A stretch of 64,000 nucleotides of DNA from Gymnopus androsaceus JB14. Its lineage: Eukaryota; Basidiomycota; Agaricomycetes; Agaricales; Omphalotaceae. Numbering within the stretch: the first letter of the stretch is position 1; each line of letters opens with the position of its first letter. The stretch spans positions 1-64,000 of the forward strand of contig ML769487.1 of the NCBI GenBank assembly GCA_009733575.1, read 5' to 3'. Below, in pieces: positions 11,945-23,815 of this stretch. Position numbers and translations under genes: made by a program. The notes below the pieces were generated by a model, which saw nothing but the letters and a program-made list of their open reading frames with translations, was not told where the DNA came from and did no database searches.

Positions 11945-14676
11945 TCACAAAAACGCCTGAGCCTGTAGATTCCATAGTTTCGCATAATCTCCTCCTGCAC
12001 GAATGAGATCATCATGGGATCCTTCTTCTACGATAATAGAATCGCACATGCACCTGTTGAGAAAGGTAAAACGGGTCAGCTGGGAGGAATAGAAGATGCA
12101 TGGCATGTACTTACAAGATTTTATCCGCATGTCGCGTGAGGTTGCCGAACCGATGGGATGAAAATATCATGGTTTTTTGTCCACGGAGAAGTCGAAGCCG
12201 CTCAAAGAGATCTATAGAATCATCGGCAAAAGGAGAGGTATAACGAAAATACGAGTACATACCATGCTCTGCAATTGGATCAAGACTGGCGGAAGGTTCA
12301 TCAAACAGTAACAATCCTACGCTAGTTTCAGACGCCAAAGAGCGCATAAATGTTCTCGACCTGCGAAGTAATCTCAGCAAGCAGCCATTGATAGAAAACA
12401 ATAACATACAGCGCAATCCTTTGCATCTGACCGCCTGACAAAGTCGTCGACTCGTTGCTTTTCATACCACCCATGCTCCGTATCCTACCGAAGCCTGGCA
12501 CAGGTCGCCCGAAAAGATTCGTCGTCCCTTCTCCAAGACCAGAATAATGATCCCTCACTGGTCTATCGAGATAGGTGTTGTACCCTTCTCCAAGGCGTTC
12601 AATGAACTCCGACGCTCCGCCTAGCTTTGCAGCCTGCTTGATACGGTCAAGGTCATCGGAATGACCTGGGTCACCTAGCGCGATGTTTTCTTTGATCTGT
12701 AAAAGTTTGACAATCTCAATCTCGTAAAAATTGAATAGCCATAAACTTACAGATAACGGGAAATGGGTGTAATCTTGGAATAAGACGGCGGTAGCTTGAC
12801 GGAAATCCGCAAGCTTTAGTGTTTTAATGTCCTGGCCGTCTATAAGAATTTCGCCTTCCTGCGGCTCGTAAATTCTAGCAATGAGCTTGAGGATGGTGCT
12901 CTTCCCTGAACCATTCTCGCCTAAGATGACCTGGAAACATCATTACAGTGCTCAGCTTAATATTTAAGGGGAACTGCCAGGATACACATACACAAAGTTG
13001 CCCTTTTTCGATCTTGAACGAGACGTTCTTCAGAGCATACGCATTGCTTTCAGGATACTGGAAGCAGACATTCCTATTCCGAACGTATCAAAGTCAGTTT
13101 TAGTAAATAAGCATTGTTTCAATATTCACCTAAACTCAATCGAGATTCCCATTTGCAAGGACTGATGATTTTCTGGATATGGAATTGTGCCATCTAGAAT
13201 ACGATTCTGCAAGTTCATTCCTTCATACATCTTGCGAACGGTGCTAAAATTGTTGGAGATAGTGCCAGTGTGTGAGAATAATTGCATCAAGGATCCGGAA
13301 AAGGACTGCGAGGTAGAGGTGATAAGGTTAACAGAGGCTAGAGAAAGCGGAATAGACGCAGGGTATTGAACAGCGCGCAGGGTAAACACAATCTGCAACT
13401 ACGTCAGTAGCAGCCGGGCGAGATTAAAATGGTGAAGATAAACCTGTGGGAGCTCATGCAGTGGTCTGCGAATTATAGAAACAAGGCTCGGGAACCGTCG
13501 TTGTTTCCAGGTTGCAAACACTTCCCCGAACTCTCCAGCATCTTCTCCCAATACAGTTACGCATCGCTGATATTCTGTGAAGCCCCCTCTTTAAGCGGTA
13601 TAGGATGAGCTGGAGAAGATCAGCTCACCGGAATGCATATATTCCCACATGTTACCCGCAACAATTTCCTTGCGATGAGCAGGTGAGCGTATCGCCCTTT
13701 GTAGACCTTTTAGTTTGATGTAGTCGTCATTTTGAGTGGTAGCGGCCCATACTGGTGTTCACTTGTCAAATATTATCAACACCGGTAAATTGAGACAGCT
13801 GTTTACCCCTGGTGGACGGAGAAAGGTCGATCCCGGTGATCCATGAAAGAAAGGAATGAGAAAAGCTCAATAGTGCGAGAAGAGGGCCATCGTGCTGGTT
13901 TTTCAAGACACTGAACAGCACAGATAGCTGAGAGATCATCCTGACAGCGGTACTGCCCATACGGATAGTAGTTACGACGGTCCTCCAAACGAGGGACTGT
14001 CGCGAACTGGTAGGGAACACCTGCTCAAGCTGTCTTTGAACGAGGGGATCACCAAAGGTCGGGACGTCCAAACGCGCTAGTACAGCAAACATACGCGTCG
14101 TATAATATTGCTTAATGCGAGTGTTCAATGGCCCAGTGACGAAAGTCGAGGTGTGACTCAGGAGGAGCTCTATGACAGAGCAAGCGATACGGCCAGAAGC
14201 GACTCGGAAAAGCAACTGTTTGTCCACCGTACGATGCTCTACAGCAGTCCCCACCTAAAATTATCATGTTACGAGATCAAAACCGCATAGGCTTCGAGTA
14301 CTCACAATTGTCAGCAGCTGACCAGCGTACCTTGGAGTATGTCAGTGCGGACCCAAACACCAAATTCAAGGGCTCACCATAGCTGTACTGCAGGAATAAG
14401 GGAAAGAGCAAGCTGAATAGTAAGATACAAGGCCATGTAAAGCCAACATGCGGGAATGCTCGCGATATCCTTCAACATCCGCCATATAAAAGGAAGACTT
14501 TCATAAATTTCAAGAAACCGTTCGAGATTTAGTAGCGACGAAAACGGGATTTTGGCGAGTTCTGGCTGTCTCTCTTCATAAATTTCCCATACTTTACCAA
14601 CATAGCTGTGTTCGACATTCTTTTCATCGGTCGGGTCGAACTTTCCTTTGCGGTTTGAGTGAGTACCTCGGTACAT
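11945..14676 (-). CDS. ABC transporter half-molecule (one membrane domain plus one ATP-binding domain)
   Basis: The start ATG at 14676 gives MYRGTHSNRKGKFDPTDEKN. Exons then encode a membrane region with hydrophobic stretches (ACWLYMALYLTIQLALSLIP; ALLSFSHSFLSWITGI) and a cytoplasmic loop. They are followed by a complete nucleotide-binding domain: Walker A GENGSGKST (about 12920-12890), Q-loop LFQDYTHF, signature LSGGQMQR, Walker B VGLLLFDEP with D-loop SASLD, and switch histidine IFSSHR. The stop is at 11945 after AKLWNLQAQAFL. All the introns I checked have GT-AG borders and keep frame, including one immediately after the signature motif, so the gene reads as intact. It fits a basidiomycete family of half-size exporters; the substrate is unknown. 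It is isolated between two direct repeats. Confidence 0.85.
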
Positions 14677-14930
14677 TGTGAAAGAGAAGAAGGAAAGGAT
14701 TTAATCTTGCTTCATCGCGCATTGTTTTTGAATGCAGGATCATGATTGAAGTCACTGGGCCACTGCGCATTGCACAATGCTTCAATACAGTACAAGTCAA
14801 GATTGAGTCAAGAGAGAATTAGGCGCCATCCAATGGGTTTCGAGATACGAGCGCTTATGATTCGTCTTATATTCTGATAAGTACAAGCCATATGTACGGG
14901 CACTAAGTATACGTACTAAGTACTAATATT

Positions 14931-16060
14931 AAATCCCAATGGACAAGATGAAGGGAATGAAAGATATTGTCTTTCTGAAGTCTTTCAAGTTCTAGCTATC
15001 ACTTATATCGAGTCATCAGGAATCAGTGCGAGTTGGAGCTTAACATCATGATGCTACGCCTCGGGAGGCCAACAAGATCCGATTGATACAGGTGGATAAG
15101 GGATACATGTATTTCAACCTAAAAAAGGGTTCTCGGAGACGCCGCTTTACTTTACAGCCAGCCAGCTATATAGTCCTCGCTATCGTCTGCAGGTCTTTGT
15201 GACGAAAAACTTGGTAAAGCAGAGCAGCAAAAAAGGCAACATCCCGCGCTAGTAAGTAAGCCGATTCGATTACTGCGTAGTGTTTGCGAATTGTGGCATT
15301 GAAGAGTAAGTATACAACTACTCTGTACATTTATGATGAGTACGATACTGCCTGACGTGCTGTGGGTAGATGGAAGAAAGGAATTACTAATGCGCCTGTG
15401 GGTTCAAAGTTCTTCTATCTATGTTTCTCCTGTGATCTTCCTATGACCAAGCATCAGTGGTCTAACGGTTATGATCCGGTCTTCCCAGATTTCCACCACT
15501 TGGTTTGGCCGGGAAAGGGGTTCGACTCCCCTCTGATGCATGGCGGCATGGCTAGCAAAGTTGATTTTTGCTGTGCAATCCTTAATGAAATTTTCACACT
15601 CGGTGGGAAGGCAATCCATAGCCAAATATCTCTTTTATAAAGTATTTAATATACGTAGCTCCATGTTGATCACGGCAATTGTACGCGTACACTTGCATGA
15701 TGGATTTGTAGAGCTTCTTCATCATAAGTAAACCTGTGAATTCAAGTTTTTCGGGCTCGATACATTGCTTACAATCTTCCCTTTGAGGTCGTCCCACTTC
15801 CCTTACTCCTTGCTACATTTCGATGATATTGAGCCACGACTTTGCACATCCTGTTGCCATCCAGATTCATCTAGCCCAACCAGGCATACAATTCTCCACT
15901 TCAAAGTTGGAGCTCGATGAACGTGGATCCGAATACATCCAAAAAAGGAAACGAGATGCCCAGCTTTGACACGGAATCAATACGAAATTCATTGCACGTG
16001 AGTAAGTAGCGATTTAAAGCTTTGACCGGGCGCATATCTTTGCTTTCAAATCCTTCCACC
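14931..16060. repeat. Right member of direct repeat pair flanking the ABC transporter
   Basis: This region matches 11036-11720 in two co-linear blocks (14975-15085 and 15880-16030) and carries unique sequence between them, including the tRNA gene at 15451. The identity is partial, with many substitutions and small indels, so the duplication is old. Confidence 0.7.
15451..15540 (+). tRNA. tRNA-Gly (anticodon CCC) with an 18-bp intron
   Basis: A complete cloverleaf can be drawn. The acceptor stem is GCATCAG paired with CTGATGC plus discriminator A. The D-arm lies in TGGTCTAACGGTTATGA. The anticodon stem is CGGTC (15477-15481) paired with GGCCG (15507-15511). The loop is TT-CCC-A with a canonical intron after position 37 (15488-15505), then T38. 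The variable loop is GGAA and the T-arm is AGGGG-TTCGACT-CCCCT. Internal promoter boxes are present (A box TGGTCTAACGG, B box GGTTCGACTCC), and a run of five T (15565-15569) supplies a Pol III terminator. The gene should read GGG glycine codons. Confidence 0.93.
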
Positions 16061-19000
16061 TATCGAACTGGAAGCATTCAAAAATCAGCATTTGTCACTC
16101 AGATTCAAGAGTCAATACAGTGTGATCACTCCCTGAGTGACACCGACGGTACAAGCATCTTAGTCAAGACAGCGCCGGGTTCACAAGCTCTTCTCTTGGA
16201 AGCGCACCATAGTGAGAAGGGCGTCTGATATTCACGTATAAACTGACTAGTACCCGGTGTGGTAGCTACAACATTGACCTCTGCAGTGTTAGTGCTCGCT
16301 CACTCTTTCTGCCTCTGACAGGAACCCGAGTAAATGTAAATTGGCTGTGAGTGCGTGCAGTGATTCTACTAGCCACCTTTTTTAGACCGCCTTTGGACTT
16401 GTCTGACTCGAATTAAACCAAAAGAAGAATCCATAAAAATGTATATTAGTCCCGCTAATAGCGACTTTGACTCGGATGTAGATTCTGCACAGCTATTGGA
16501 AACCGCATGTTATTACTTACCGAAAGGAATGCAGGTCGATGAAGTACCAGGTAGGATAGGTTCTAGCTTCAAGTTTTATCCGTGACGCTCAGACACTGCC
16601 TCTCCAATCAAGACAATGTGCAGTACTAGTAAACGATTTCGTTACTACCGCTGGCAATAACTACGGTACCGCTGGACTTTTGTCAATCATGATGCTCGTC
16701 CCGCTGGAGGAAGTTCTGAACATCACGGTTACGCTGTATAGCTTTCAACAATTCCGCGGGTATCAAGGCACTGAGCACTCTGTCTCTCGGAAGGTTCCCG
16801 AGCGAAGCGCGTCACGGTTCCGTCGCATACTGTGAGGAGCATGCGGCATGGAGCGTTTGGCATATCTTACAGTCTGAGGAGCATCGGGCAAGTGAGCGCC
16901 GGTTGAGCAAGTTCAAAAGACTCTATAAGGGTAAATTTCCACATGGGCTCGGTCAAACTTCAAACTTCAAACGAATTTTCATACCTATACACCACATATA
17001 TATGTTTTTTCTCGTAATTGAGGTACCTTGAATCTGTATGTATTTTAATTTTCACAGAATGAAAATCGGTGTTGTTTGAATTCAGATTGACTCGACGAAC
17101 AGTCGGACGGACCAACAACTTGCCAGACAATTGTCCGACGCAGAATCGCATTAAAATATCTCTCCATTTCCCTTCGTTCCTCCCGAGTCCCAATTCATGT
17201 AGATATTGTACCTGTACTAGCGGCAGTAGTAACACCGTGACCGGCCGCAGTACTAAGCAGCTTACAAGTGCGTACTGGGAAGCTCCGTAAGTCTCTCTCC
17301 TTCGGAATTTCGTGAGATACCTTTACCTTACCATAATTTCCCGAGTCCGACTCCGTTGACTCAGCGTGAGGCCGGCCAATGGCAGGAGCATACAATTTAT
17401 GCATTTACAAAAAAATACTCCGATGCAAAAAAGAATCTTAGCACATGCTCTCTATGACTCTGCCAGCCCGGATACAGATACTGGTGACGAACAACTATTG
17501 AATGAATATCCATGAAATGACCTTCCGAACAGTATTCATGCCAAGCTCCATCTCACCGAGTCCTGAGCAATGAAAGCTGTGTGATTCGGAAATGAAGATC
17601 GGTAAATGGGATAACCATAAATTCATGCTTGAGCACTTGCAATATTCTTCTTGTGTATAGCCACACCACTTGTAGAACTGCCTACAAGTTCAGGCTTCCA
17701 GCATATAACTCTTACGGCGCCGAAGGCTTCGAAGTTCACGTCCGATTAGCTTGAGCTTGAGATTTAGATTTTGGCCTTGGATCTAAAATAAATAAATAAA
17801 TATCAAGTATAAGCGACAACCTGAAAGATCGAGGTCGAACTCGAAGTTGATCTGCCACTGGCTAGTGGAGATGGTTCTAGTGAGTGGTGAATCGAAGCTA
17901 AAAAGGAATCAGAAAAGAGGGACCGAGATTCAGTACACGAATCCCGAATCCCGAATCTCAAAGAAACGCGATATCATGATACATACCTCGAGGTCGACGG
18001 GATAAACAACATGGTGGCACATCTTCGTCCAGGTCGCCATCATCGCATCTTCCACGGTATCTGAGGTCTTCGTCGCCACCATCGTACCTGCAAGCCCAGC
18101 GCTCGGCTCGAGCTACTAGTAATATCGTAAGCGATTGGAACAAGCTCGTTAGCTTTCGCTGAGATATATAAATTACTGCCATACCGATCGAACGGCTTCA
18201 GGTCTAAGAGAGGTTATACTAGTAGTGCCGACTCGGTACATACACACATGCCTCTTTTGTTTTAAAATATGTCTTGTCAGTCAGCTTGAAGCTAGGCCTA
18301 GCACTAACAGTGGCGAATGGGATATACTAACCATTCGCAGCTAGCTCTACTAGCTATCTTGATTCGAAGCTGGCGCTGGGGTTAGGCGTCTTCGGCTTGT
18401 GCTTTACAATGGGCTCGGAGGAGGATTTACATTAAGAATTCAAGTGCCGCAAAATTAAAAATATATACCAATTGAGAGCTACGTGGCTGGGCTTGTGTAA
18501 GACTTCCGAGTGTAATGGGACCAGTCGGATGGATTGAATGAAGATTGAATGAATCTTGCACGGTAGACAAGCCGAAAGTACGTATTGAGTTATTAGCTTG
18601 AACCGAGTATTGGGAAAGAAACTTGCGTCGATCTTCAATAGAAGACGATAATTTCTGGCGTAATTCTGGACACTTTGTTATTCCTTGGAGAAGACAGCCG
18701 TGAGCAGAGTCGGTCCGAGCCATGAAATAGAGAGTGTAGAAAGCTCGTTTGAGCTGGAAAAGCACCTGTAATACTTACGAGACTTGCAGATGGAGATGGT
18801 CAAGAGATGGAGTAGTATCGGTGATGGAGGCGCTCGGTAATTGCCCTGTGACGCCGCACGCGTGACCCTGGTTTCGCGCGTGCGCCTCCGAGTCCGGCAT
18901 GCAGGCAAGCATCAGCATCCTGTTCTCCCCCCTGACAATCCAACTGTTCCAAACGAGTTTTACTTGTCTCTCCCTGGTTTTATAGAGATATTGTTCAAGA

Positions 19001-19431
19001 TGTCACTTTTGCAGAGCTTCCCGTCTATCTGGCAGTGCTCCTTTCGACGGCAACGACAATAATGAATCATCCCAAAGGTCAAAATTTTCCAGCGGGTACT
19101 GGACAGCCAGTTCGGGAGATTCGTTCGGTAATGAATACAAACCATTGAATCTCGGTGATAGTATGAGATTTCGCGACATACCATTCTGGGATCTAACGAC
19201 ATTTTCGGGCAAGTACTACTACTGTGCTTCGTGCCTCGGAATGAAGGTTTTAATTGCCGGATGGAGCGCTGTCCGATCGTGTATAAAGGCTGTTTGACTT
19301 GGTTTCTTTTTGCCCTACTTCCCCTTTCACTTACTATTTCCTCATCCCTCCTATCCATATCCGCCTTTCATTTATCTCGCTATCGTCCCCAGTTCTGCCA
19401 TTGTTAATCTCGCTAATTCCTATACTCTGCT
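16061..19431. other. 3.4-kb stretch without a confirmed gene
   Basis: Only short open frames are present. A 48-codon frame at 16439-16585 (MYISPANSDFDSDVDSAQLL...) starts in a reasonable ATG context but has no recognisable relatives. A 112-codon minus frame at 18765-18427 has no recognised domain. A simple AATA repeat lies near 17788. The last few hundred bases are the pyrimidine-rich upstream region of the terpene synthase. Confidence 0.4.
16439..16585 (+). CDS. Candidate small ORF (48 aa), unrecognised
   Basis: The frame begins ATGTATATTAGTCCCGCTAA after an A-rich leader (CCATAAAA) and encodes an acidic N-terminus (MYISPANSDFDSDVDSAQLL) before a stop at 16583-16585. A GTAGG donor-like site near 16549 suggests it could instead be a first exon. 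No homologous family is recognised and coding potential is unproven. Confidence 0.15.
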   Translation: MYISPANSDFDSDVDSAQLLETACYYLPKGMQVDEVPGRIGSSFKFYP

Positions 19432-20756
19432 ATGCCTTCGGCTCCCACAAAGTTCATTCTACCAGATCTGGTCTCTCACTGCGATTTTGACCTACGCGTC
19501 AGTCGCCACAGAAAACAGGTCACTACCGAAACCAAAAAATGGCTCTTCAAAGGCGATAATCTTGTAGGCAAGAAACGCGAGAAATACCACGGATTAAAGT
19601 GTGGCTTGCTTTCCGGTATGTGTTTCTCTTTCTTCTACACGCTCTTTGTATTAATTCATCCAACCAACAGCGATGTGCTATCCCGGTGCTGCTTACCCGC
19701 AGCTCAGAGTCTGCAACGACTTTCTCACCTACCTCTTCCATCTCGACAACCTTTCCGATGATATGGACAAGAGCGGAACCATGACCACCGCAGACGTCGT
19801 GATGAACTCGTTGTATCACCCAGGCCAGTATCAGTCCCCACGCATAGGAAAAATGACTAGAGAGTGAGTCAGTCGTGCTCCTATGACTCTGTCATTGGCT
19901 AACGTTCCCAAAGTTACTGGAAACGCCTTATTCGCACTGCATCTCCAGGAACTCAGCAACGCTTCATCGAAACGTTCGACTTTTTCTTTCAGAGCGTGAC
20001 GGAGCAAGCTCGCGATCGTCAGGACGGTGTCATACCAGATCTTGAATCATACATTGCGCTTCGGAGAGATACATCTGGTCCGTGCTATTCGTTCTAGTCT
20101 TCTTCGTTCTTGCTTAACATTCTGTTGACGCCAGGATGCAAGACATCTTTTGTACTCATCGAGTATGCGTACAACCTCGACATCCCAGATGAAGTAATGG
20201 ATCATACCCTTATTCGAAGCTTGGGCGAGGCTGCAAATGATTTGGTTACGTGGTCTAACGTATGTCTTCCTTCATGTCTACACCGGCTTTCTACAGTTAT
20301 TAATTAAAATTGCCTTTTTTTCCTCGTGCTCTCCACGCTCACCCTTCACTCCGTGTCACACCTGTTTTTACCTTGCCCTGCACCCACCGTTGGTTCCTGG
20401 TTGCGCTTCGCTTGTACCAATAGGATATCTTTTCCTACAACGTCGAACAGTCCAAAGGGGATACGCACAACATGATCCCCGTCATCATGAACCACCACTC
20501 TCTCGATCTCCAATCCGCTGTTGATTTCGTTGGTCAACTCTGCAAACAGTCTATAGATCGATTTAATAGCGATCGTGCACAACTGCCATCCTGGGGTCCA
20601 GAGATTGATCGTCAAGTTCAAATCTACGTCAATGGATTGGCAGACTGGATCGTCGGTTCTTTACATTGGTCGTTTGAATCAGAGAGGTATTTTGGCAAGG
20701 GTGGAAAAGAGGTGAAAAAGTCAAGGGTGGTCAACTTACTGCCGAAAAGCTCATAA
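19432..20756 (+). CDS. Sesquiterpene synthase (class I terpene cyclase)
   Basis: Five exons (19432-19615, 19671-19863, 19914-20077, 20135-20259, 20424-20756) sum to 999 bases, giving a 332-residue protein, normal for basidiomycete sesquiterpene synthases. All four introns have GT-AG borders and preserve frame. The metal-binding aspartate motif lies in FHLDNLSDDMD near residue 90. The second metal site (NSE type) is NDIFSYNVEQSKGD, with the exon 4/5 junction directly after its Asn. The C-terminal Arg-Tyr pair that senses diphosphate is in ESERYFG, followed by the usual tail VVNLLPKSS. The enzyme should ionise and cyclise farnesyl diphosphate in the cytosol; the product cannot be predicted. No P450 is adjacent; the SDR genes 3 kb and more downstream are possible but unproven partners. 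Confidence 0.93.
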
Positions 20757-23700
20757 CCCAGGTTCGTCCACGTCTTCTTCCCTGCGAGCCTGCATGTGCT
20801 AACCAACCTCCTTTCTGTGCAGGCATTAACGTTATCTATGGGCATCGCTTTGCGTCTTCTTATTCGTTAACCCTATGTCTGAAAAGTTCAGCCAAAGCTT
20901 CCGTCTCCTGCCTCACCTTCGCTGTACGCCAAACAAAACAAAGTGTATCACTTCCAACAACATCACACCATAACATTATTATCTCTGTCAGTGTCACTGT
21001 ATTATCACCCTTTCCTTTCAGTCTCCATCTTCCATCTTCGCTTTCGCGTTGTTGTATCCCATCTATTTTTTGGCGTCTTGGACAGACACTTTCTTCCCCA
21101 CTTCACTGTCATTTACTCGTTCGTTCCATATATATTATTTTAATTTTCTCTGTTTCATGCTGTTGATTCGCGTGGACAGCTAGCTAGCTACATTACTATA
21201 TACTATCATCCACACACTCCTTTCGTTTTACTAGACTTCGATTTTATTGAACCTACATTACATCTTGGACTTTCTTTTTCTTGTCTTCCCCTAGCGCCAA
21301 TGCGATAGGCGATGGTAGCTTTAGCTTTATTTATTCGAACCGGGGTTCTTTTCCTTATACTTATATACTATAGTACTGCGTACACAATCTATACTTATTA
21401 CTACTTTTTTGTACCCAATATTAAATAAAATAGCTTTCCAAGTTTCAAGATGGAAAACTTTGAGTTATTCTACATAGTCGTATCTACTCTCAGATCAGTT
21501 TCGCTGGCGATGTAACATGTTTGCTACAACAGCTTCAGTATTTCGGAAAGTAGCGATTGCGATACGACCGTGCATGCAATTGTCCAAAACTAGCCAAAAG
21601 ATTAGATCGATGCATGTGTTATTCCTAGTTATTTATTGTTTATCGATACTGAGTCAACTCGAAGGTGCTTCGCATATGCATCGCAATCCAGAGCTGTAAA
21701 GCGGGCTCTCCAGGATCAACTACTTTTGGGATCCCGCGTGCTATTACTGTCTCTAATCTGCTAGCATCAGATGCCGCACATCAGCGAGAGCGACGTATCC
21801 GTCTGGTCTCCGAATCTGTCTTTTCTCTACGACAACTAGTGATGATGATGTTTGTTCCTAGCTGCGGTAAACTTTGAAGCAGTGAACGTTCAAGTGACTA
21901 TCAGTGGAGGAGTCCGCAATATATCACCCAAACGTGAATGGAATGAGACCTAAAATGGGTCGAAAACCGAAGGAATCTGAATTCCTCCGAGTGTTTCCCG
22001 AAAGCAGTGAACATATGTACCTGGAGTGGCGTCCATAATCCATTTCTCCTGCTGCCTGAGCCTCAAGCTGCAGCTTTGGTGAGTCACGAATCATGATGCA
22101 TATTAAAGCGATGCATGTGGTTGTGTTTAGATGGTTATGTCCGCGAGCACCGTTAGCGTTTGTATCCTTTTGGAAGTTTCATACTTTGATACTCTACCGT
22201 CGGCTCCGCGGCGCAGATCATCTTCGCACTTAAAATATGGAGAGCGCGACGCTCGGAGTTGTCCAATACTCATACGGGCTGGGGATGGTATTATTGTGCA
22301 GGTTTAACCGAAGGCGCGTGGATGTACGTGTTTTGCGAATGATTCGGGGTAGTCCCGGGTAAGGCTCCGCTTGACGACCATGATACTCGTTCCAAGGAGT
22401 GGAAGAGGAACATACTTAGCGGGAGAGCGGCAGGACTCGGAAACTAGAGCGTAAGCGTAGATGAAGGCAAGAAGGGTCAGTTCATCTAGGACCGTATGAC
22501 CCTGCGGTAACAAACTCTCCAAACTTGTGTGGAGGAGCTGCGCACCATGCGCACCATGCCCATTTCGAAATTGCAGGCTAGTAACGAGTAACTGTTTGTC
22601 TGAAAGGTTTCGGCGTCGGTGAAGAATGAAGGGCTGGTAGAGATGGCGGCAGCTGGAAAGTATCGGTTAATATAGGACACGGAGCATACCAGTCTTTTGG
22701 GCATGAGCGCTGGTGACTACGCAACAGGTAAGTCGAGAGTAGGTTATTGTACTGAATGAACAAAATGTGTTACGTGTATGCTAGCATTGCTTCGCCTCTG
22801 ACTTTAATATGGAAAACCTGGCGGTGAATTTTCTGCCTTTGTGGTCGACTACCACTAATAATTAACTTGAGCATGTTTGTGACGGTCCCGGTCTCCAGGG
22901 TGTAGCGGAGGTCCCTTGGGGGTTGGAAATGTCGTAACGATACTTTTGTCCAACGGTGTCCTCGTAGTTCGTAAAGCTGGAAACTCTATAAGATGAAGCA
23001 TGATTGCATAATGTTACCAGCGCGATATCCGTCTTTTCGATGATCATGTTTAGCCATCCCTTGGACTAACCAGAATGGATAGCGAGAAATGTGACCACTA
23101 GGAGGTTTATTGTAGTGGGTTTAACCCATGAGAATGCCTGTACTACCAATGCAAGCGGAAGCACAGGGTGGAAAGGATGGTGGGGACGCATAATGATATG
23201 GACTTTTTCGGAAGATTTAGCAGCGAGAAGACCCGGCGGTGGTCGTTAGCTAGTAGAGGGAAAAAAGAAGGCCAGTATCTATCGGACCCGCCAATAGACG
23301 GGAAGGAAGGAAAAGGGAAGAGGAAAAACGTTGGACAACAAGGGCACTAATAACCCAGCCGGCATCTGAGGCCCGAGTACTTAGAGATCTAGAAAGAGTG
23401 ATCCAGCAAAGCTCCGCAGGCTTGACTACAAGATGAATAAACAGAAGAAAAAAGATCAGAAGAACCACATACGGACTCAGTTATTACTTCGCCCAGATAT
23501 GTGATAATCGAAGACTACACCGTAGTTTCTCATAAGAAAGATGTCTATGCTGTCACTCTTTCACCACCAATTTCGCGCTCGTCCAACTTGAGTGTTCAGA
23601 AAATGTGAATCCGACCAGAGCTCAAAGAGCTCTGTTAAATATGTCGAAAGAGTGTCTTGAATGTATTCCAATCATAGTTATAAATCGACGACATTTGTGA

Positions 23701-23815
23701 GCTTCAGATATCCCGGCAAACAGTACAAAAATCTGTAAACGGTATCTGAGCGCGAGTTTCATGCATGTAAGAATGCCACGTACCATGAAAACGAATCAAG
23801 GCCACCTACCTCAGG
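20757..23815. other. 3.1-kb intergenic stretch, no gene recognised
   Basis: The first part is the AT- and pyrimidine-rich 3' region of the terpene synthase, with a CTAGCTAGCTA run near 21180. The rest has only short frames. A minus-strand frame at 22522-22304 (MESLLPQGHTVLDELTLLAF) is the most protein-like, but it has no recognised family. Confidence 0.4.

Noticed and set aside
18427..18908. Minus-strand frames of 112 and 76 codons that could be two exons of one gene
   Set aside because: The only GT-AG segment between them is about 13 bases, too short for an intron, and no known motif is seen.
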